The notes: generated from the letters alone by a model not told the origin. 64,000 bases of DNA from Gammaproteobacteria bacterium (GCA_029880545.1 JAOUOD010000005.1:1-64000); one strand, 5' to 3'; positions 35,835 through 46,730 are shown, counted from the first letter of the stretch. Program-made: numbers and translations.

Positions 35835-37784
35835 ATGGCAGGTGTTGATACCCTGGGCATAGGTCGAACCGGACTGCTGGCATTCCAGCGCACGCTGAGT
35901 ACCATCAGTCACAATATTGTCAATGCCAATACTGACGGCTACAGTCGCCAGCGTGTTGAACTGGGTACGCGACCTCCGCAGTATTTTGGTGCCGGTTTCA
36001 TGGGCACGGGCGTGCAGGTGCAAAGTGTTGAACGGCTGCACAATGCCTACATAGAAGTGCAGTTGCGTGGTGGCATATCCTCTTCCGGTCAACTGGACAG
36101 TTTCTACAGTTTTGCCGCGCGCGTGGATAACCTGCTGGCTGATCCGCAGGCAGGACTGACACCGATGCTGGAAAGCTTCTTCGGGTCATTATCCGATGTG
36201 GCGGATGATCCGGCCAGCCTGCCGCCGCGACAGGTGCTGGTCAGTGAAGCCGGTTCACTGGTGCAACGGTTTCATTTTCTTGACCAGCGGCTTGACGATA
36301 TCCGCATCGGCGTAAATACCGATATCACTGCAACAGTTAACGAGATCAATGGGCTGGCGCAAAGCCTGGCAAAGATCAACCGTGACATTGTCTATGCCAG
36401 CAGCCAGGGAAGTGGCGAGATGCCCAATGACTTGCTGGACAAGCGCGACAACCTGGTCAAGCAGCTTTCCGAACGCGTATCGGCTAGAACACTGTTGCAG
36501 GATGACGGCGCGCTGAATGTTTTTATCGGTAACGGCCAGACCCTGGTTACCGGGTTCAATGCCCGCGAGCTGAGCACGGTGTCCAGCCAGTACGACAGCT
36601 CACGCCTGGAAGTGGCCTACGACACCGGTAACGGCTTTATTGAAATTTCCAGCCAGCTAAGCGGCGGCACCCTGGGTGGTACGTTGCAATTTCGTTCACA
36701 GGTGCTCGATCCGGCGCGTAATGCGCTGGGCCGTGTTGCCATGGGGCTTGCTGACCGGATCAATGACCAGCACCAGTTGGGCATGGACCTGAACGGCAAT
36801 CTCGGTGGTCTGTTCTTTAATGATATCTATACAAGCAGCCCGGAAGTGATGGCGTCCAGTCGCAATACTGGCTTGCCGCTGGCACAGATTGATGCGAACG
36901 TGATCGATGTCAGCCAGTTGACCACCAGTGATTACCGGCTGGATTTTGATGGTGCCAACTTCAGCCTGACCCGCCTTATCGACAATGTCGTTGTTGCCAC
37001 GGCAACGGCCGCAAGTTTTACCGGTGGTACGCCCATAGTCGCTGACGGCGTGGAACTGAACTACAGTGGCGGCGGCTTTAATGTAGGTGACCGCTTCCTG
37101 GTCAAGCCAACTTACTCGGCTTCGCGTAATCTTGAGATGGCACTTGTTGATCCGGCCACCATAGCGGCCGCGGCGCCGATTCGGACCTCGGCCGGGTTTG
37201 CCAACATTGGTAATGGCGAAATCAGTGCCGGTGTCGTGGTGCCGCCGGCGCCACCCAATGCTGACCTGTTGCAACCGGTAACCATCACGTTCACTTCGCC
37301 AACCACCTACGACATTACCGGCGTCGGTGCCGGATTGCCCTCGGCAGGCAATGTCTATGACCCGGCTACCGGTGCCACGGTTACTGTTAACGGCTGGACC
37401 GCCGAGCTCAGTGGCGCGCCGCAAACAGGTGATACGTTTATGGTTGAGCCCAACTACAACGGCGTTTCTGATAACCGCAACATGCTGTTGCTGGCACAGC
37501 TGCAGGATTCAAATATTTTCCCGGGTAACGCCACTTTCCAGCAGGCTTATGGCCAGATGGTGGCAGACGTAGGCATCAAAACCCGGCAGGCGGATATCGC
37601 CGCCGAGGCGCAACATACATTGGTTCAGCAATTGCAGATGGAGCGTGAATCCGTATCCGGCGTAAACCTGGACGAGGAGGCCGCCAACCTGGTGCGTTTC
37701 CAGCAGGCTTACGAGGCGGCAGCTCAAGTTATGAACGTAGCGTCCGATCTATTTGATACGCTGCTTGGCGCCCTCGGTCGCTGA
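35835..37784 (+). CDS. flgK: Flagellar hook-filament junction protein FlgK (HAP1)
   Basis: 649 residues. The start is DTLGIGRTGLLAFQRTLSTISHNIVNANTDGYSRQRVEL, and the C-terminus VSGVNLDEEAANLVRFQQAYEAAAQVMNVASDLFDTLLGAL is the canonical HAP1 tail. The middle domain is large and strand-rich. GGAG at 35825 gives ATG 35835; the TTG 12 bases earlier is unlikely. It joins hook to filament and is chaperoned by FlgN. Confidence 0.95.
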   Translation: MAGVDTLGIGRTGLLAFQRTLSTISHNIVNANTDGYSRQRVELGTRPPQYFGAGFMGTGVQVQSVERLHNAYIEVQLRGGISSSGQLDSFYSFAARVDNLLADPQAGLTPMLESFFGSLSDVADDPASLPPRQVLVSEAGSLVQRFHFLDQRLDDIRIGVNTDITATVNEINGLAQSLAKINRDIVYASSQGSGEMPNDLLDKRDNLVKQLSERVSARTLLQDDGALNVFIGNGQTLVTGFNARELSTVSSQYDSSRLEVAYDTGNGFIEISSQLSGGTLGGTLQFRSQVLDPARNALGRVAMGLADRINDQHQLGMDLNGNLGGLFFNDIYTSSPEVMASSRNTGLPLAQIDANVIDVSQLTTSDYRLDFDGANFSLTRLIDNVVVATATAASFTGGTPIVADGVELNYSGGGFNVGDRFLVKPTYSASRNLEMALVDPATIAAAAPIRTSAGFANIGNGEISAGVVVPPAPPNADLLQPVTITFTSPTTYDITGVGAGLPSAGNVYDPATGATVTVNGWTAELSGAPQTGDTFMVEPNYNGVSDNRNMLLLAQLQDSNIFPGNATFQQAYGQMVADVGIKTRQADIAAEAQHTLVQQLQMERESVSGVNLDEEAANLVRFQQAYEAAAQVMNVASDLFDTLLGALGR

Positions 37785-37805
37785 ACCCATATCGCGGAGT
37801 AACTC

Positions 37806-39020
37806 ATGAGAATATCAACAAGACTGGCACAGGACTTTGGAATAAATGCCATGCTTGACCAGCAGGCCAGGGTCAGCCAGACGCAACTGCAACTGGCAAC
37901 CGGCAAGCGTTTGCTGACACCGGCTGACGATCCGACCGGCGCGGCCCGCATTCTCGAGCTGGAAAAGGCTGTAGCCGCTACCGAGCAATACAATGTCAAT
38001 GCCAATGCTGCAGATTCCCGTTTGAAGCTGGAAGAAACAGCGCTGCAAAGTATCATGAATGCCATTCATCGTACGCGTGAACTGGCGGTACAGGGCAATA
38101 ACGCGGTCAACAACGTTGAGTCACGTCGCGCCATCGCCGATGAAGTCAAGCAGTTGCTGGCGCAAATGCTGGAGACAGCCAATACCCGTGATGCCAACGG
38201 TGAATACCTGTTTTCCGGCTACCAGGGCCTGACACGACCATTCAGTCGCGATTCTGCGGGCAACTTTCCCTATGCCGGTGACGACGGCCAGCGCTTTCTG
38301 CAGATCGCACCGGACCGGCAGATTGCCATTGGTGATTCCGGTACCGAGGTATTTCGAGCCATTCGCAATGGCAACGGCACGTTCACGACCATGGAAAACC
38401 CGGCCAATACCGGTACCGGCATTATTTCACCTGGCCAGGTAATTGGCGCATTTTCACCTGAAACCTTTACCATCAGTTTTACCCAGCCAACGCCGACGGA
38501 TCCCGTTACTTACGAAGTGGTTGGATCAGTCAGTGGCGTGGTGATTCCCGCCGGAACGCTGTACCAGGAAGATGCCGACCTCGTGTTTGGCGGAGCTCAG
38601 GTAAGTTTCAAGGGTACCCCGGCAGATGGCGACAGTTTTGCGGTCTCGCCAAGCATGAACCAGGACCTGTTCACCACGGTTCAGAATCTTGCTATCGCGC
38701 TTGAAAGTTATGGTGACAGCAGTACTGATGGCGCACACCTCGGCAACGCAGTGAATCGATTCCTGGTGGACATAGACCAGGCAGTGGGCAATGTGCTGAA
38801 TGTTGAAACCCGTATCGGCGCGCGTCTGAATGCCATTGATAACCAGCGTGATATTAACGAGAGTTTTGTCCTGCACAGCAAGCAGGCCATGTCTGAAATC
38901 CAGGACCTGGACTATGCCGAGGCCTCCAGTCGATTGAACCTGCAACTTCTGGGTTTGCAGGCGGCGCAACAGTCCTTCATCAAAATTCAGGGCCTGTCGT
39001 TGTTTAATTTCCTGAGGTAA
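37806..39020 (+). CDS. flgL: Flagellar hook-filament junction protein FlgL (HAP3)
   Basis: 404 residues. MRISTRLAQDFGINAMLDQQARVSQTQLQLATGKRLLTPADDPTGAARILELE at the start and a flagellin-like C-terminal helix (YAEASSRLNLQLLGLQAAQQSFIKIQGLSLFNFLR) identify FlgL. It sits between FlgK and flagellin. It is the last gene of the operon and is convergent with the HDOD gene after a 20-bp gap. Confidence 0.95.
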   Translation: MRISTRLAQDFGINAMLDQQARVSQTQLQLATGKRLLTPADDPTGAARILELEKAVAATEQYNVNANAADSRLKLEETALQSIMNAIHRTRELAVQGNNAVNNVESRRAIADEVKQLLAQMLETANTRDANGEYLFSGYQGLTRPFSRDSAGNFPYAGDDGQRFLQIAPDRQIAIGDSGTEVFRAIRNGNGTFTTMENPANTGTGIISPGQVIGAFSPETFTISFTQPTPTDPVTYEVVGSVSGVVIPAGTLYQEDADLVFGGAQVSFKGTPADGDSFAVSPSMNQDLFTTVQNLAIALESYGDSSTDGAHLGNAVNRFLVDIDQAVGNVLNVETRIGARLNAIDNQRDINESFVLHSKQAMSEIQDLDYAEASSRLNLQLLGLQAAQQSFIKIQGLSLFNFLR

Positions 39021-39040
39021 ATATCCACGCGACCGACGCG

Positions 39041-40300
39041 TCAGTTTCCTCCGTGAAGCTGCGCCATGGCGCCCTGGATGCGTGCACGGGAACTGGTAAT
39101 AATACGCAAGAATCCCTTTGGTCCTGAATTGGTGATACCAAATTTCTTCAGCGCCGGAACGCTGTCCAGCGGTGGCCCGTTATAGGACTTGCCGCTGATT
39201 ACCCGACTGATGATCCTGGCGCTGATTACAGCATCGCAGTAATCAGGCACGCTGAGTCGATCACGACTGTAGTCTTCGGATTCCTTGGCGGCAGTAACAA
39301 AGTCCGATTCAAAACCCCACCGTTCCAGAAGCATGCCGCCGATCGTTCCGTGCAACCCGGAAATCGAGTGGTCCAGGATTTTTCTTTGCTTGGTGATATC
39401 AGGATGTTTGTCAGCGATTACGAGAATGGCCATTATTCCGAGGTTGCTTAACAGTCCTGCCAGCATTGCCCGATCGTTGTCCAGTATCGGTTGATATTCG
39501 GCAACGATTTGACTGAGAGCAGCCAATTCAACACTCCGGGTATACATGTTTTTCATGCGCCGGTGGATTTCCGGATTATCCGATCCAAACAGGTTTTTCA
39601 TGATAACGATCATGACAAGCGACCGAACTGCTTCCAGGCCCACCCTGGAAATTGCATCGTTCAGCGACGTGACCTTGAAACGGGACGGGTAGATTGGGCT
39701 GTTGGCCATGTTGATCAGTCTTGCCGAAATGACCGGATCAAGGCGTACCATGTCTGCAACTTCTCGTGGGCCCATACGGTCATCATTGATCGCGGTGTTG
39801 ATGCGGTTCGCGATGTCCGGAAGGCTTGGCAAGTCGACCGAATTTGAATTGAATGTGGCCATTATTTCGGCAAACAACAACTCCTCTTCTTCGGACAACT
39901 CACCATCCGCATGTTGCTCGGCCTGGCGTGGCGCATCCTCCAGGCATTTTTCACAGATTTCCTTGTCGACAAGGAGAATATCTGCGCGCTTGCTGACACA
40001 AACGGCCGAAAGACCTTTTGTGTTGATGCGAAACAGGGGTTGCCTGGCGCGCTCGGACTCAGCGCTTATTTCGCCCATGACCTTGCCGCCTTGTTCCAGT
40101 TTCAGTATGCCGTTGGAAAGATAGGCAATATTACAGGCCAGGTCTCCCGCGTCCAGGAACTGCCGGTTACGCAAGCTTTTCCATGTTGCTGTACTGGCAA
40201 TTTTTCTGAGTGCAAAATCAGGCAATTGACACAGGGTTTCGGTCTGACGAAGTTTAACAAAGGCAGCCTGTATTTCTTTTGTTTGGATCGGCGCAGTCAT
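39041..40300 (-). CDS. HDOD signalling protein with N-terminal cNMP-binding-like domain
   Basis: 419 residues. Residues 15-125 resemble a cyclic-nucleotide-binding beta-roll (LPDFALRKIASTATWKSLRNRQFLDAGDLACNIAYLSNGILKLEQ), with weakly kept ligand residues. The rest is HDOD: LPSLPDIANRINTAINDDRMGPREVADMVRLDPVISARLINMANSP. HDOD proteins act as non-enzymatic scaffolds in signalling, often in motility and stress control. It is the second minus-strand gene after a membrane histidine kinase, 115 bases apart, and may take part in the same response. Confidence 0.8.
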   Translation of the reverse strand: MTAPIQTKEIQAAFVKLRQTETLCQLPDFALRKIASTATWKSLRNRQFLDAGDLACNIAYLSNGILKLEQGGKVMGEISAESERARQPLFRINTKGLSAVCVSKRADILLVDKEICEKCLEDAPRQAEQHADGELSEEEELLFAEIMATFNSNSVDLPSLPDIANRINTAINDDRMGPREVADMVRLDPVISARLINMANSPIYPSRFKVTSLNDAISRVGLEAVRSLVMIVIMKNLFGSDNPEIHRRMKNMYTRSVELAALSQIVAEYQPILDNDRAMLAGLLSNLGIMAILVIADKHPDITKQRKILDHSISGLHGTIGGMLLERWGFESDFVTAAKESEDYSRDRLSVPDYCDAVISARIISRVISGKSYNGPPLDSVPALKKFGITNSGPKGFLRIITSSRARIQGAMAQLHGGN

Positions 40301-40415
40301 CTGGTCAAGGTTGTCACGAATATGTTTGGATTCACATTTAAGAGAATGTACTAATCGGATATCGGGTAATTCTCGCCAAAGTTTAGCTGCGTTACTTGTG
40401 CGGAAACCAGATTGT

Positions 40416-41420
40416 TCAGGCTATGACTTCCGGAAAGTCCACATAAAAAGTGGTACCGGAACCGACCACGGAATCAAAGCCAATGTCACCGCCCATTTTC
40501 TCCACGAACTGCTTTGTAATGGCCAGCCCGAGTCCGCTACCGCCAAGGCGGTAGCGATCATCCCGATTCAGCTGGGAGAATCGCTGGAAAATTAAAGGGT
40601 AGGATTCCATCTTGATGCCTTCACCGCTATCCGAAATCGCTATACGGATAACATCACCTTGCCTGCTGACCAGGATGTCAACATGGCTGTCTTTACGAGA
40701 AAATTTTGCCGCGTTGGACAGGAGATTATTCATGATCTGGTTGAAGCGCTGTGCGTCTACACGGACCCTGGCTTCAATGCTGGCGGGATCAAGGTGGAAG
40801 CTGACGCTGTAGGTCTCGCCGTAATGCTGATTCGCCTGCATGGCTTCCTTGACCATGTCGAGGACGTTTTCGGGCTTCATATTGAAGACCATCTTTCCGT
40901 TGTCCAGCTTTTCAATATCCAGAATATCGTTTACCAGGTGGTTCAGGCGCACGCTGTTGTTGAGCGCGATCTTCAGTGTCTCCTTGGCCTGTGGTGACAT
41001 TGACCCGGGAACTTCGTTGTAGACCAGCTTGATGGCGCCATAAATGGCCGTCAGCGGTGTGCGTAATTCGTGGCTCACCGTTGAAACAAATTCATGTTTC
41101 AGTGTTTCGGTACGGGTACCGATAGCGGGAAGCCAGATGATGACTCCAATGAAAAATAGCCCGTAGCCGAGAAATATGCCAATAAAGATTTCAAGAAATG
41201 CTTCCACGCTGGTATTGCCAACGACAATCAGCGGGTTTAATGAAGGAAAGTTGTCGGTGATATCCAGTATGCTGCCCAGCAAAATAAAAGACCATCCGGT
41301 CAGGACAAGCTTCCACCCTCGCTGCGAATTGAATCCGAGATTGTTGCCAAAGCGGATGGCAAAATACAGTGTTGCGGCAATGGCAAGGGTTCTGAAGCAT
41401 TCCAGTGCAATCTCCCACAT
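40416..41420 (-). CDS. Membrane-bound sensor histidine kinase
   Basis: 334 residues. Three or so N-terminal membrane helices (LAIAATLYFAIRF, LVLTGWSFILLGSI, LEIFIGIFLGYGLFFIGVIIW) form a small membrane sensor with little periplasmic sequence. The kinase core follows: VSHELRTPLTAIYGAIKLV (phospho-His), IMNNLLSNAAKFSRKD (N-box), DSGEGI (G1), FQRFSQ (F-box) and GGSGLGLAITKQFVEKMGG (G2). No response regulator is adjacent. A good -10 (TATAAT, 41481-41476) lies 55 bases upstream. Confidence 0.9.
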   Translation of the reverse strand: MWEIALECFRTLAIAATLYFAIRFGNNLGFNSQRGWKLVLTGWSFILLGSILDITDNFPSLNPLIVVGNTSVEAFLEIFIGIFLGYGLFFIGVIIWLPAIGTRTETLKHEFVSTVSHELRTPLTAIYGAIKLVYNEVPGSMSPQAKETLKIALNNSVRLNHLVNDILDIEKLDNGKMVFNMKPENVLDMVKEAMQANQHYGETYSVSFHLDPASIEARVRVDAQRFNQIMNNLLSNAAKFSRKDSHVDILVSRQGDVIRIAISDSGEGIKMESYPLIFQRFSQLNRDDRYRLGGSGLGLAITKQFVEKMGGDIGFDSVVGSGTTFYVDFPEVIA

Positions 41421-41838
41421 TCTTTTAATCCTGGTAACTTACGATGTTGCATTTCAGTGATTGATATATCGAAAAATTATAGATCGTGAACAAAATAATC
41501 GATGAAAAATTGTGTTGTATTGTGTGAATAATTGTTATCGACAGATTGATTGCGATGAGGAGATGTATCGGTACCATTCCGGACTGTTGGCTACAACAAT
41601 GAAATTAGTGTGGCGATTGCAAATACCCGGGGAGCGGAGTGCAGAACAAATGACTTGGCGCCAGGTTTTAATTCCGTTGCAGTTTCCGTTGTTGTTGCCC
41701 GAATTGGCTGAAAGTAGTCTGATGCTCGTCTGAAGCGTAGCAGGCATTGTGCGGATGAGGTGTCGGACAAAACCGGAACCCTTCTACCGCGGGAAGACAG
41801 AAGATTCGGGATAAGACGATGGTCTTAATTGTCCGAGG
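41421..41838. other. Intergenic region upstream of the histidine kinase
   Basis: No believable gene in these 418 bases. On the minus strand a perfect -10 hexamer TATAAT is at 41481-41476, in a very AT-rich segment, and probably serves the kinase gene; no clear -35 accompanies it. The small plus-strand ORF 41512-41733 has no ribosome-binding site and is not called. Confidence 0.4.
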
Positions 41839-41873
41839 CAATAAAAACAACAGGGCCTCGCTACGCGAGGCCC
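41839..41873 (-). terminator. Rho-independent terminator of fabA-fabB
   Basis: A perfect 9-bp stem (41853-41861 with 41865-41873) with a three-base loop. On the minus strand it is followed by tgttgttttta. It lies 30 bases after the fabB stop. The other side also has a short T run, so it may work in both directions. Confidence 0.85.
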
Positions 41874-41902
41874 GTTTTGGCTATTTTATGGGGTTCGCCG
41901 AC

Positions 41903-43120
41903 TCAGTTTTCGAATTTTTCGAATACCAGGCTGGCATTGGTGCCGCCAAAGCCGAAGCTGTTGGAAATTGCTCGCTTCATGCCAACATTGTCCATACGCT
42001 GACGGGCGATCGGCATGCCTTCGGCAGCGGGATCCAGGTTCTCAATGTTGACCGACTCACAAATGAAGTCGTTTTCCATCATGATCAGCGTGTAGATGGC
42101 TTCGTTGACACCGGCGGCACCGAGGGCATGACCGGTGAGTGACTTGGTGGAGTTGATTACGGGAATGTTGTCACCAAAAACTTCCTTGATGGCTTCCAGT
42201 TCCTTGGTATCGCCTACGGGAGTACTGGTGCCGTGGGCGTTAAGGTAATCGATCGGGCCGTTAACCGTTGCCAAGGCCTGTTGCATGCAGCGTATCGCGC
42301 CTTCACCGGAAGGCTGAACCATGTCATAACCGTCCGAGGTGGCACCGTAGCCGACGAGCTCGGCATAAATCTTTGCACCTCGGGCCCTGGCGTGTTCCAG
42401 TTCTTCAAGTACCAGTACACCGGCACCACCGGAAATGACAAAACCGTCACGATCAACATCATAGGCGCGGGAAGCAGTGTGTGGCGCCTCGTTATATTTT
42501 GATGACATGGCACCCATGCCATCGAACAGTACACTTAATGTCCAGTGCAATTCTTCACCACCACCGGCGAAGACAATATCCTGTTTGCCCATTTGAATCA
42601 GCTCGGCGCCATTGCCAATGCAGTGGGCGCTGGTAGAGCAGGCAGAGGTGATGGAGTAGTTCACACCCTTGATCTTGAAGGGTGTGGCCAGGCATGCGGA
42701 GTTGGTGCTGGACATGCCGCGGGTAACCATGTACGGACCGACGCGCTTGACGCCTTTTTCGCGCAGGATGTCGGCGGCAGCGACAATGTTTTGGGTAGAT
42801 GGACCGCCGGAGCCCATGACCAGGCCACTGCGTACATTGGATACCTGGTCTTCCGACAGACCGGAATCGTCAATGGCCTGCTGCATGGCCAGGTAGTTGT
42901 AGGCGGCGCCGTCGCCCATGAATCGCAGAATCTTGCGGTCGATATGCTCAGCCAGGTCAATCTTCAGTGAGCCGTGGATCTGGGAGCGGAATCCCAGCTC
43001 AACATAATCGGGCGCGGTTTCGATACCGGAACGGCCTTCGCGCAGTGACTCCAGGACTTCCTGTTTATTGTTGCCAATACTGGAAACAATTCCCATTCCG
43101 GTTACAACTACTCGTCTCAA
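41903..43120 (-). CDS. fabB: 3-oxoacyl-ACP synthase I (beta-ketoacyl-ACP synthase)
   Basis: 405 residues. The condensing-enzyme triad is present: Cys161 in [14 protein letters not shown], His in [11 protein letters not shown], and His in [13 protein letters not shown]. FabB elongates unsaturated acyl chains formed by FabA. The start is TTG (43120-43118), which matches the family N-terminus ([17 protein letters not shown]) exactly; the next ATG would lose the first strand. The fabA-fabB order, 16 bases apart, favours FabB over FabF. A strong terminator follows. Confidence 0.94.
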   Translation of the reverse strand: MRRVVVTGMGIVSSIGNNKQEVLESLREGRSGIETAPDYVELGFRSQIHGSLKIDLAEHIDRKILRFMGDGAAYNYLAMQQAIDDSGLSEDQVSNVRSGLVMGSGGPSTQNIVAAADILREKGVKRVGPYMVTRGMSSTNSACLATPFKIKGVNYSITSACSTSAHCIGNGAELIQMGKQDIVFAGGGEELHWTLSVLFDGMGAMSSKYNEAPHTASRAYDVDRDGFVISGGAGVLVLEELEHARARGAKIYAELVGYGATSDGYDMVQPSGEGAIRCMQQALATVNGPIDYLNAHGTSTPVGDTKELEAIKEVFGDNIPVINSTKSLTGHALGAAGVNEAIYTLIMMENDFICESVNIENLDPAAEGMPIARQRMDNVGMKRAISNSFGFGGTNASLVFEKFEN

Positions 43121-43136
43121 AGGATACTCGCTTTTG

Positions 43137-43652
43137 TTAAAAGTTATCGGTTGAGGTGAACAGACCTACTCGCAAGTCCTTGGCAGCATATATCTCTTTT
43201 CCGTCCACTTCCATGGTTGCATCCGCAATACCCATGACCAGTTTGCGCATTACCACGCGTTTGATATCGATCCGGTAGGTAACCTTCTTGTGTGTCGGCA
43301 GTACCTGACCGGTAAATTTTACCTCGCCGGCGCCCAGGGCGCGACCGCGACCGGGACCACCTTTCCATCCGAGAAAAAAGCCAACCAGTTGCCACATGGC
43401 GTCCAGTCCCAGGCAGCCGGGCATGACCGGGTCGCCTTCGAAGTGGCAGCCGAAGAACCACAGGTCAGGCTTGATATCCAGTTCGGCAATAATCTGGCCC
43501 TTGCCGTGAACGCCGCCTTCATCACTGATATGGGAGATGCGGTCGAACATCAGCATGTTCGGAAGCGGCAGTTGGGCGTTGCCCGGGCCAAACAGTTGGC
43601 CGTGACCGCATTGGATTAACTCTTCGTAGCTGTAGCTTGATTGATTGCTCAT
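43137..43652 (-). CDS. fabA: 3-hydroxydecanoyl-ACP dehydratase/isomerase
   Basis: 171 residues. The catalytic His70 and Asp84 lie in [24 protein letters not shown] and carry the same numbers as in E. coli FabA when the ATG at 43652 is used; a TTG five codons upstream is the other possible start. FabA dehydrates and isomerises C10 intermediates, the branch point of anaerobic unsaturated fatty acid synthesis. Cotranscribed with fabB. Confidence 0.96.
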   Translation of the reverse strand: MSNQSSYSYEELIQCGHGQLFGPGNAQLPLPNMLMFDRISHISDEGGVHGKGQIIAELDIKPDLWFFGCHFEGDPVMPGCLGLDAMWQLVGFFLGWKGGPGRGRALGAGEVKFTGQVLPTHKKVTYRIDIKRVVMRKLVMGIADATMEVDGKEIYAAKDLRVGLFTSTDNF

Positions 43653-43765
43653 GATGCTCTCTGACAACGGCGGCCTGGTGGACGCCCGGTTTCTGACTCG
43701 TTATTCACGTTTCCGGGAAAAAAGTCGGCGAAGTGTACCAAAAAAACAGACAATATCCGAAATAC

Positions 43766-44506
43766 TTAGCCGTTGAAATTGCCGGATTTGACGGGTTTTA
43801 TCCGGCATCCGTCCTGATCGCACCACAGTGCACCCCCGGCCTGGTACCAGTCTGGCAGCACGTGACGCTGTCCGGAGGCTCCGTCAATATTCACCGTGTG
43901 GCTGGCCGGACGATGCGTGTGACCATGAATCAGGGTTTTGACGCCGTGTTCGCGCATGGCAGCAGAAACGGCCTCGGCGTTGACATCCATGATGTCCGCC
44001 TGTTTCCCGGCGACGGCATCCTTGCTTTGTTCCCGAATATGCTGTGCCATGGCGATGCGCTCTTCAACCGATTTGGCCAGGAACTCCCGGCGCCAGTCGG
44101 GATTGCGCAGCATTTGCCGTAGTTTCTGGTAATCGTGATCGTCGGTGCACAGGGTGTCACCATGCATCAGCAATGCGCGGTTGCCGTGGAGGTCAATAAC
44201 AGCTGGATCTTCCAGGAGTCGGCCGCCGGTGGCGTTCTCGAAATCCTCGCCCATCAGGAAGTCGCGGTTGCCTACCATAATATAGAGCGGAATCCCGGTA
44301 TCGGTGAGCGCCTTCAACGCGGAGACAATGGGAGCATGATCCGGATGGGCCATGGCCTCGTCACCGATCCAGTATTCGAACAGGTCACCCAGTATGTACA
44401 GGGCTTCCGCCCGGCGAGCCTCGGTCTCCAGGAAATGCAGGAATAACGCATTGATCCCCGGGCGCTGGCCGCACAGGTGCAGGTCGGAAACAAATACCGT
44501 TGCCAT
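43766..44506 (-). CDS. lpxH: UDP-2,3-diacylglucosamine diphosphatase
   Basis: 246 residues. Metallophosphoesterase motifs are in order: FVSDLHL (DxH), LGDLFEYWIGDE (GDxxE/D), GNRDF (GNHD type), MHGDTLCTDDHDYQ and HGHTHRP. LpxH removes UMP from UDP-2,3-diacylglucosamine to give lipid X in lipid A synthesis, at the inner face of the inner membrane. It starts 12 bases after the ppiB stop, a common gammaproteobacterial pairing. Confidence 0.94.
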   Translation of the reverse strand: MATVFVSDLHLCGQRPGINALFLHFLETEARRAEALYILGDLFEYWIGDEAMAHPDHAPIVSALKALTDTGIPLYIMVGNRDFLMGEDFENATGGRLLEDPAVIDLHGNRALLMHGDTLCTDDHDYQKLRQMLRNPDWRREFLAKSVEERIAMAQHIREQSKDAVAGKQADIMDVNAEAVSAAMREHGVKTLIHGHTHRPASHTVNIDGASGQRHVLPDWYQAGGALWCDQDGCRIKPVKSGNFNG

Positions 44507-44518
44507 GCCGAAGAATCG

Positions 44519-45019
44519 TCAGAGATTGACGACTTCAACTTTCTCTAGCACGACATCCTTGATTGGCACATCCTTGAAACCGAAGCGTGATGCTGTCGGT
44601 ACGCCGCGGATCTGTTCCAGGGTGTTGAGGCCGTCGACCACCTTGCCGAACACGCAATAACCAGAGCCTTCCGCTGTCGGCGCGGTGTAATTGAGAAAAT
44701 CATTGTCGACAACATTGATAAAAAACTGGCTGGTAGCCGAGTTGGGATCGCTGGTACGTGCCATGGCAACAGTGCCACGGGCATTGCGCAGACCGTTCAT
44801 GGCTTCATTCTGAATCGGGTTATGAGTGGGTTTTTGCACCATGTCGGGACCGAATCCGCCACCTTGGATAACAAAGCCGTCAATGACCCGGTGGAAGATG
44901 GTGCCATCATAAAAGCCTTCGCGGGCATAGCGCAGGAAGTTCTCGACCGTGACCGGTGCTTTTTCTGCATCCAGCTCAAGAACAATGGTGCCGTAGCTGG
45001 TTTTCATGTGAATCATCAT
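44519..45019 (-). CDS. ppiB: Peptidyl-prolyl cis-trans isomerase B (cyclophilin)
   Basis: 166 residues. Cyclophilin signatures are [21 protein letters not shown] and the active-site region [19 protein letters not shown], with a late [14 protein letters not shown]. No signal peptide, so this is the cytoplasmic form. Start: ATG 45019 with AAGGA upstream; the in-frame extension to 45184 has no sensible N-terminus. Operon with lpxH; divergent from cysS. Confidence 0.94.
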   Translation of the reverse strand: MMIHMKTSYGTIVLELDAEKAPVTVENFLRYAREGFYDGTIFHRVIDGFVIQGGGFGPDMVQKPTHNPIQNEAMNGLRNARGTVAMARTSDPNSATSQFFINVVDNDFLNYTAPTAEGSGYCVFGKVVDGLNTLEQIRGVPTASRFGFKDVPIKDVVLEKVEVVNL

Positions 45020-45329
45020 AAGCCGTGTAGTCCTTTGAAAATGGGTTTCCGGCAACAGTATCGAAAGGCCGGTTCGGCCTGAGCTGGGCCCGATACCCGT
45101 CCCTGGCCTGTGCCGGTCCTGTTCCAGGCATTCAATGCCGACGAAATCGAGGCCATGGTAGCGAAACTGCGCATCCCGGTGCAAGTTTATCCCGGTATTG
45201 CCGTGACTTTACGGGGCTTGGGTTTTTGTGCGCGGCTCCGGTACCATTGGCCCGGCTTGGCGAGAAATGCCCGGAGATTGCTGACCGTGGCCGGTTTCTG
45301 CCGATAATTGATCAACGAAGTGAGACCGC

Positions 45330-46730
45330 ATGCTGCACATACATAACAACCTGACCAGAAAGAAAGAACCATTTCGGCCCATTGATCCTGCCAATGTGCG
45401 TATGTATGTGTGTGGTATGACCGTTTATGACTATTGTCACCTGGGTCATGCGCGGATGCTGGTGGTATTCGACGTGGTCTACCGGTATTTACGCCACGTT
45501 TTTGGCGCCGATCATGTGACTTATATTCGCAATATTACCGATATTGATGACAAGATCATCAAGCGTGCCAATGACAATAGTGAGGATTTCAATCACCTTA
45601 CCGGGCGGTTTATCGATGCCATGCACGAGGATACCCGGGCATTGGGCATGCTGGATCCCGGCCAGGAGCCGCGGGCAACGCATCATATCGGTGAAATCCT
45701 GGACATGATCCGGTCACTGGTAGACAAGGGTTTTGCATATGCGGCCGATAACGGCGACGTATATTATGATGTCGCCGCATTTGACGGTTACGGCAAGCTG
45801 TCCGGCAAGAACACCGAGGACCTGCGCGCCGGCGCTCGCGTCGAAGTAGGCGAGGCCAAGCGTGACCCGCTGGATTTTGTCTTGTGGAAGGCGGCCAAGC
45901 CGGGTGAGCCCAGCTGGGATTCGCCCTGGGGACAGGGCCGCCCGGGCTGGCATATCGAGTGTTCGGCAATGTCCACCTGCTGCCTGGGCAATCACTTTGA
46001 TATTCACGGCGGCGGTCTTGACCTCCAGTTCCCGCATCACGAAAACGAAATCGCCCAGAGCGAGGGCGCCACCGGCGAGAAATTCGTCAACGTCTGGATG
46101 CATAACGGTTTTGTCCGTGTCGACGATGAAAAAATGTCCAAGTCGCTGGGCAACTTTTTCACGATTCGGGAAATTCTCGAACGCTATGACCCGGAAGTGG
46201 TGCGATACTTTATATTAAGCAGCCACTACCGCAGCCCGCTGAATTATTCTGACCAGCACCTGGACGGCGCCCGCAGTGCGCTGACCACGCTGTATACGGC
46301 GTTGCGCGATTTCCCGGCAGCAGAGTCTGCTGTGCCCGAAGGCAATGAATACGCGACCCGTTTTGTTGCAGCGCTGGACGACGATTTCAACACTGCCGAA
46401 GCGCTGCCGGTGTTATTTGACCTGGCACGCTCCATTAACAGATTGCGCGCCCAGGATGTCGATGCTGCCCGGGCGCTGGCCGGGGAAATGCGAGGGCTGG
46501 CCGGGTTGCTGGGCTTGTTGCAGCGCGAAGCCGACGTCTTTCTGAAGGGGTCGGTGTCGTCGGCTGTCGATAGCCTGAGCGATCAGGAAATTGACACCAT
46601 GATCGAGGCCCGCAATGCCGCCCGGGCCGCCCGTGATTGGGCCGAAGCCGACCGGATTCGCGATGCGTTGCAGGCGGCCGGTATCGAACTTGAAGATGGA
46701 GCCGGCGCTACCCGCTGGCGCCGCGGCTAG
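45330..46730 (+). CDS. cysS: Cysteinyl-tRNA synthetase
   Basis: 466 residues. The class I HIGH motif is HLGH (residues 37-40) after the zinc-binding Cys28 (YVCGMTVYD). Other zinc and active-site parts are [23 protein letters not shown] and [15 protein letters not shown] is at about residue 268 ([13 protein letters not shown]). It charges tRNA-Cys. The last 20 residues are slightly Gly/Ala/Arg-rich. Position opposite ppiB-lpxH is standard. Confidence 0.96.
   Translation: MLHIHNNLTRKKEPFRPIDPANVRMYVCGMTVYDYCHLGHARMLVVFDVVYRYLRHVFGADHVTYIRNITDIDDKIIKRANDNSEDFNHLTGRFIDAMHEDTRALGMLDPGQEPRATHHIGEILDMIRSLVDKGFAYAADNGDVYYDVAAFDGYGKLSGKNTEDLRAGARVEVGEAKRDPLDFVLWKAAKPGEPSWDSPWGQGRPGWHIECSAMSTCCLGNHFDIHGGGLDLQFPHHENEIAQSEGATGEKFVNVWMHNGFVRVDDEKMSKSLGNFFTIREILERYDPEVVRYFILSSHYRSPLNYSDQHLDGARSALTTLYTALRDFPAAESAVPEGNEYATRFVAALDDDFNTAEALPVLFDLARSINRLRAQDVDAARALAGEMRGLAGLLGLLQREADVFLKGSVSSAVDSLSDQEIDTMIEARNAARAARDWAEADRIRDALQAAGIELEDGAGATRWRRG

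Noticed and set aside
36696-37424. 242-codon minus-strand ORF inside flgK
   Set aside because: Antisense to flgK, Arg/Gly/His-rich, no known motif.
41512-41733. 73-codon ORF in the gap before fabB
   Set aside because: No ribosome-binding site, no recognised family, unusual composition.
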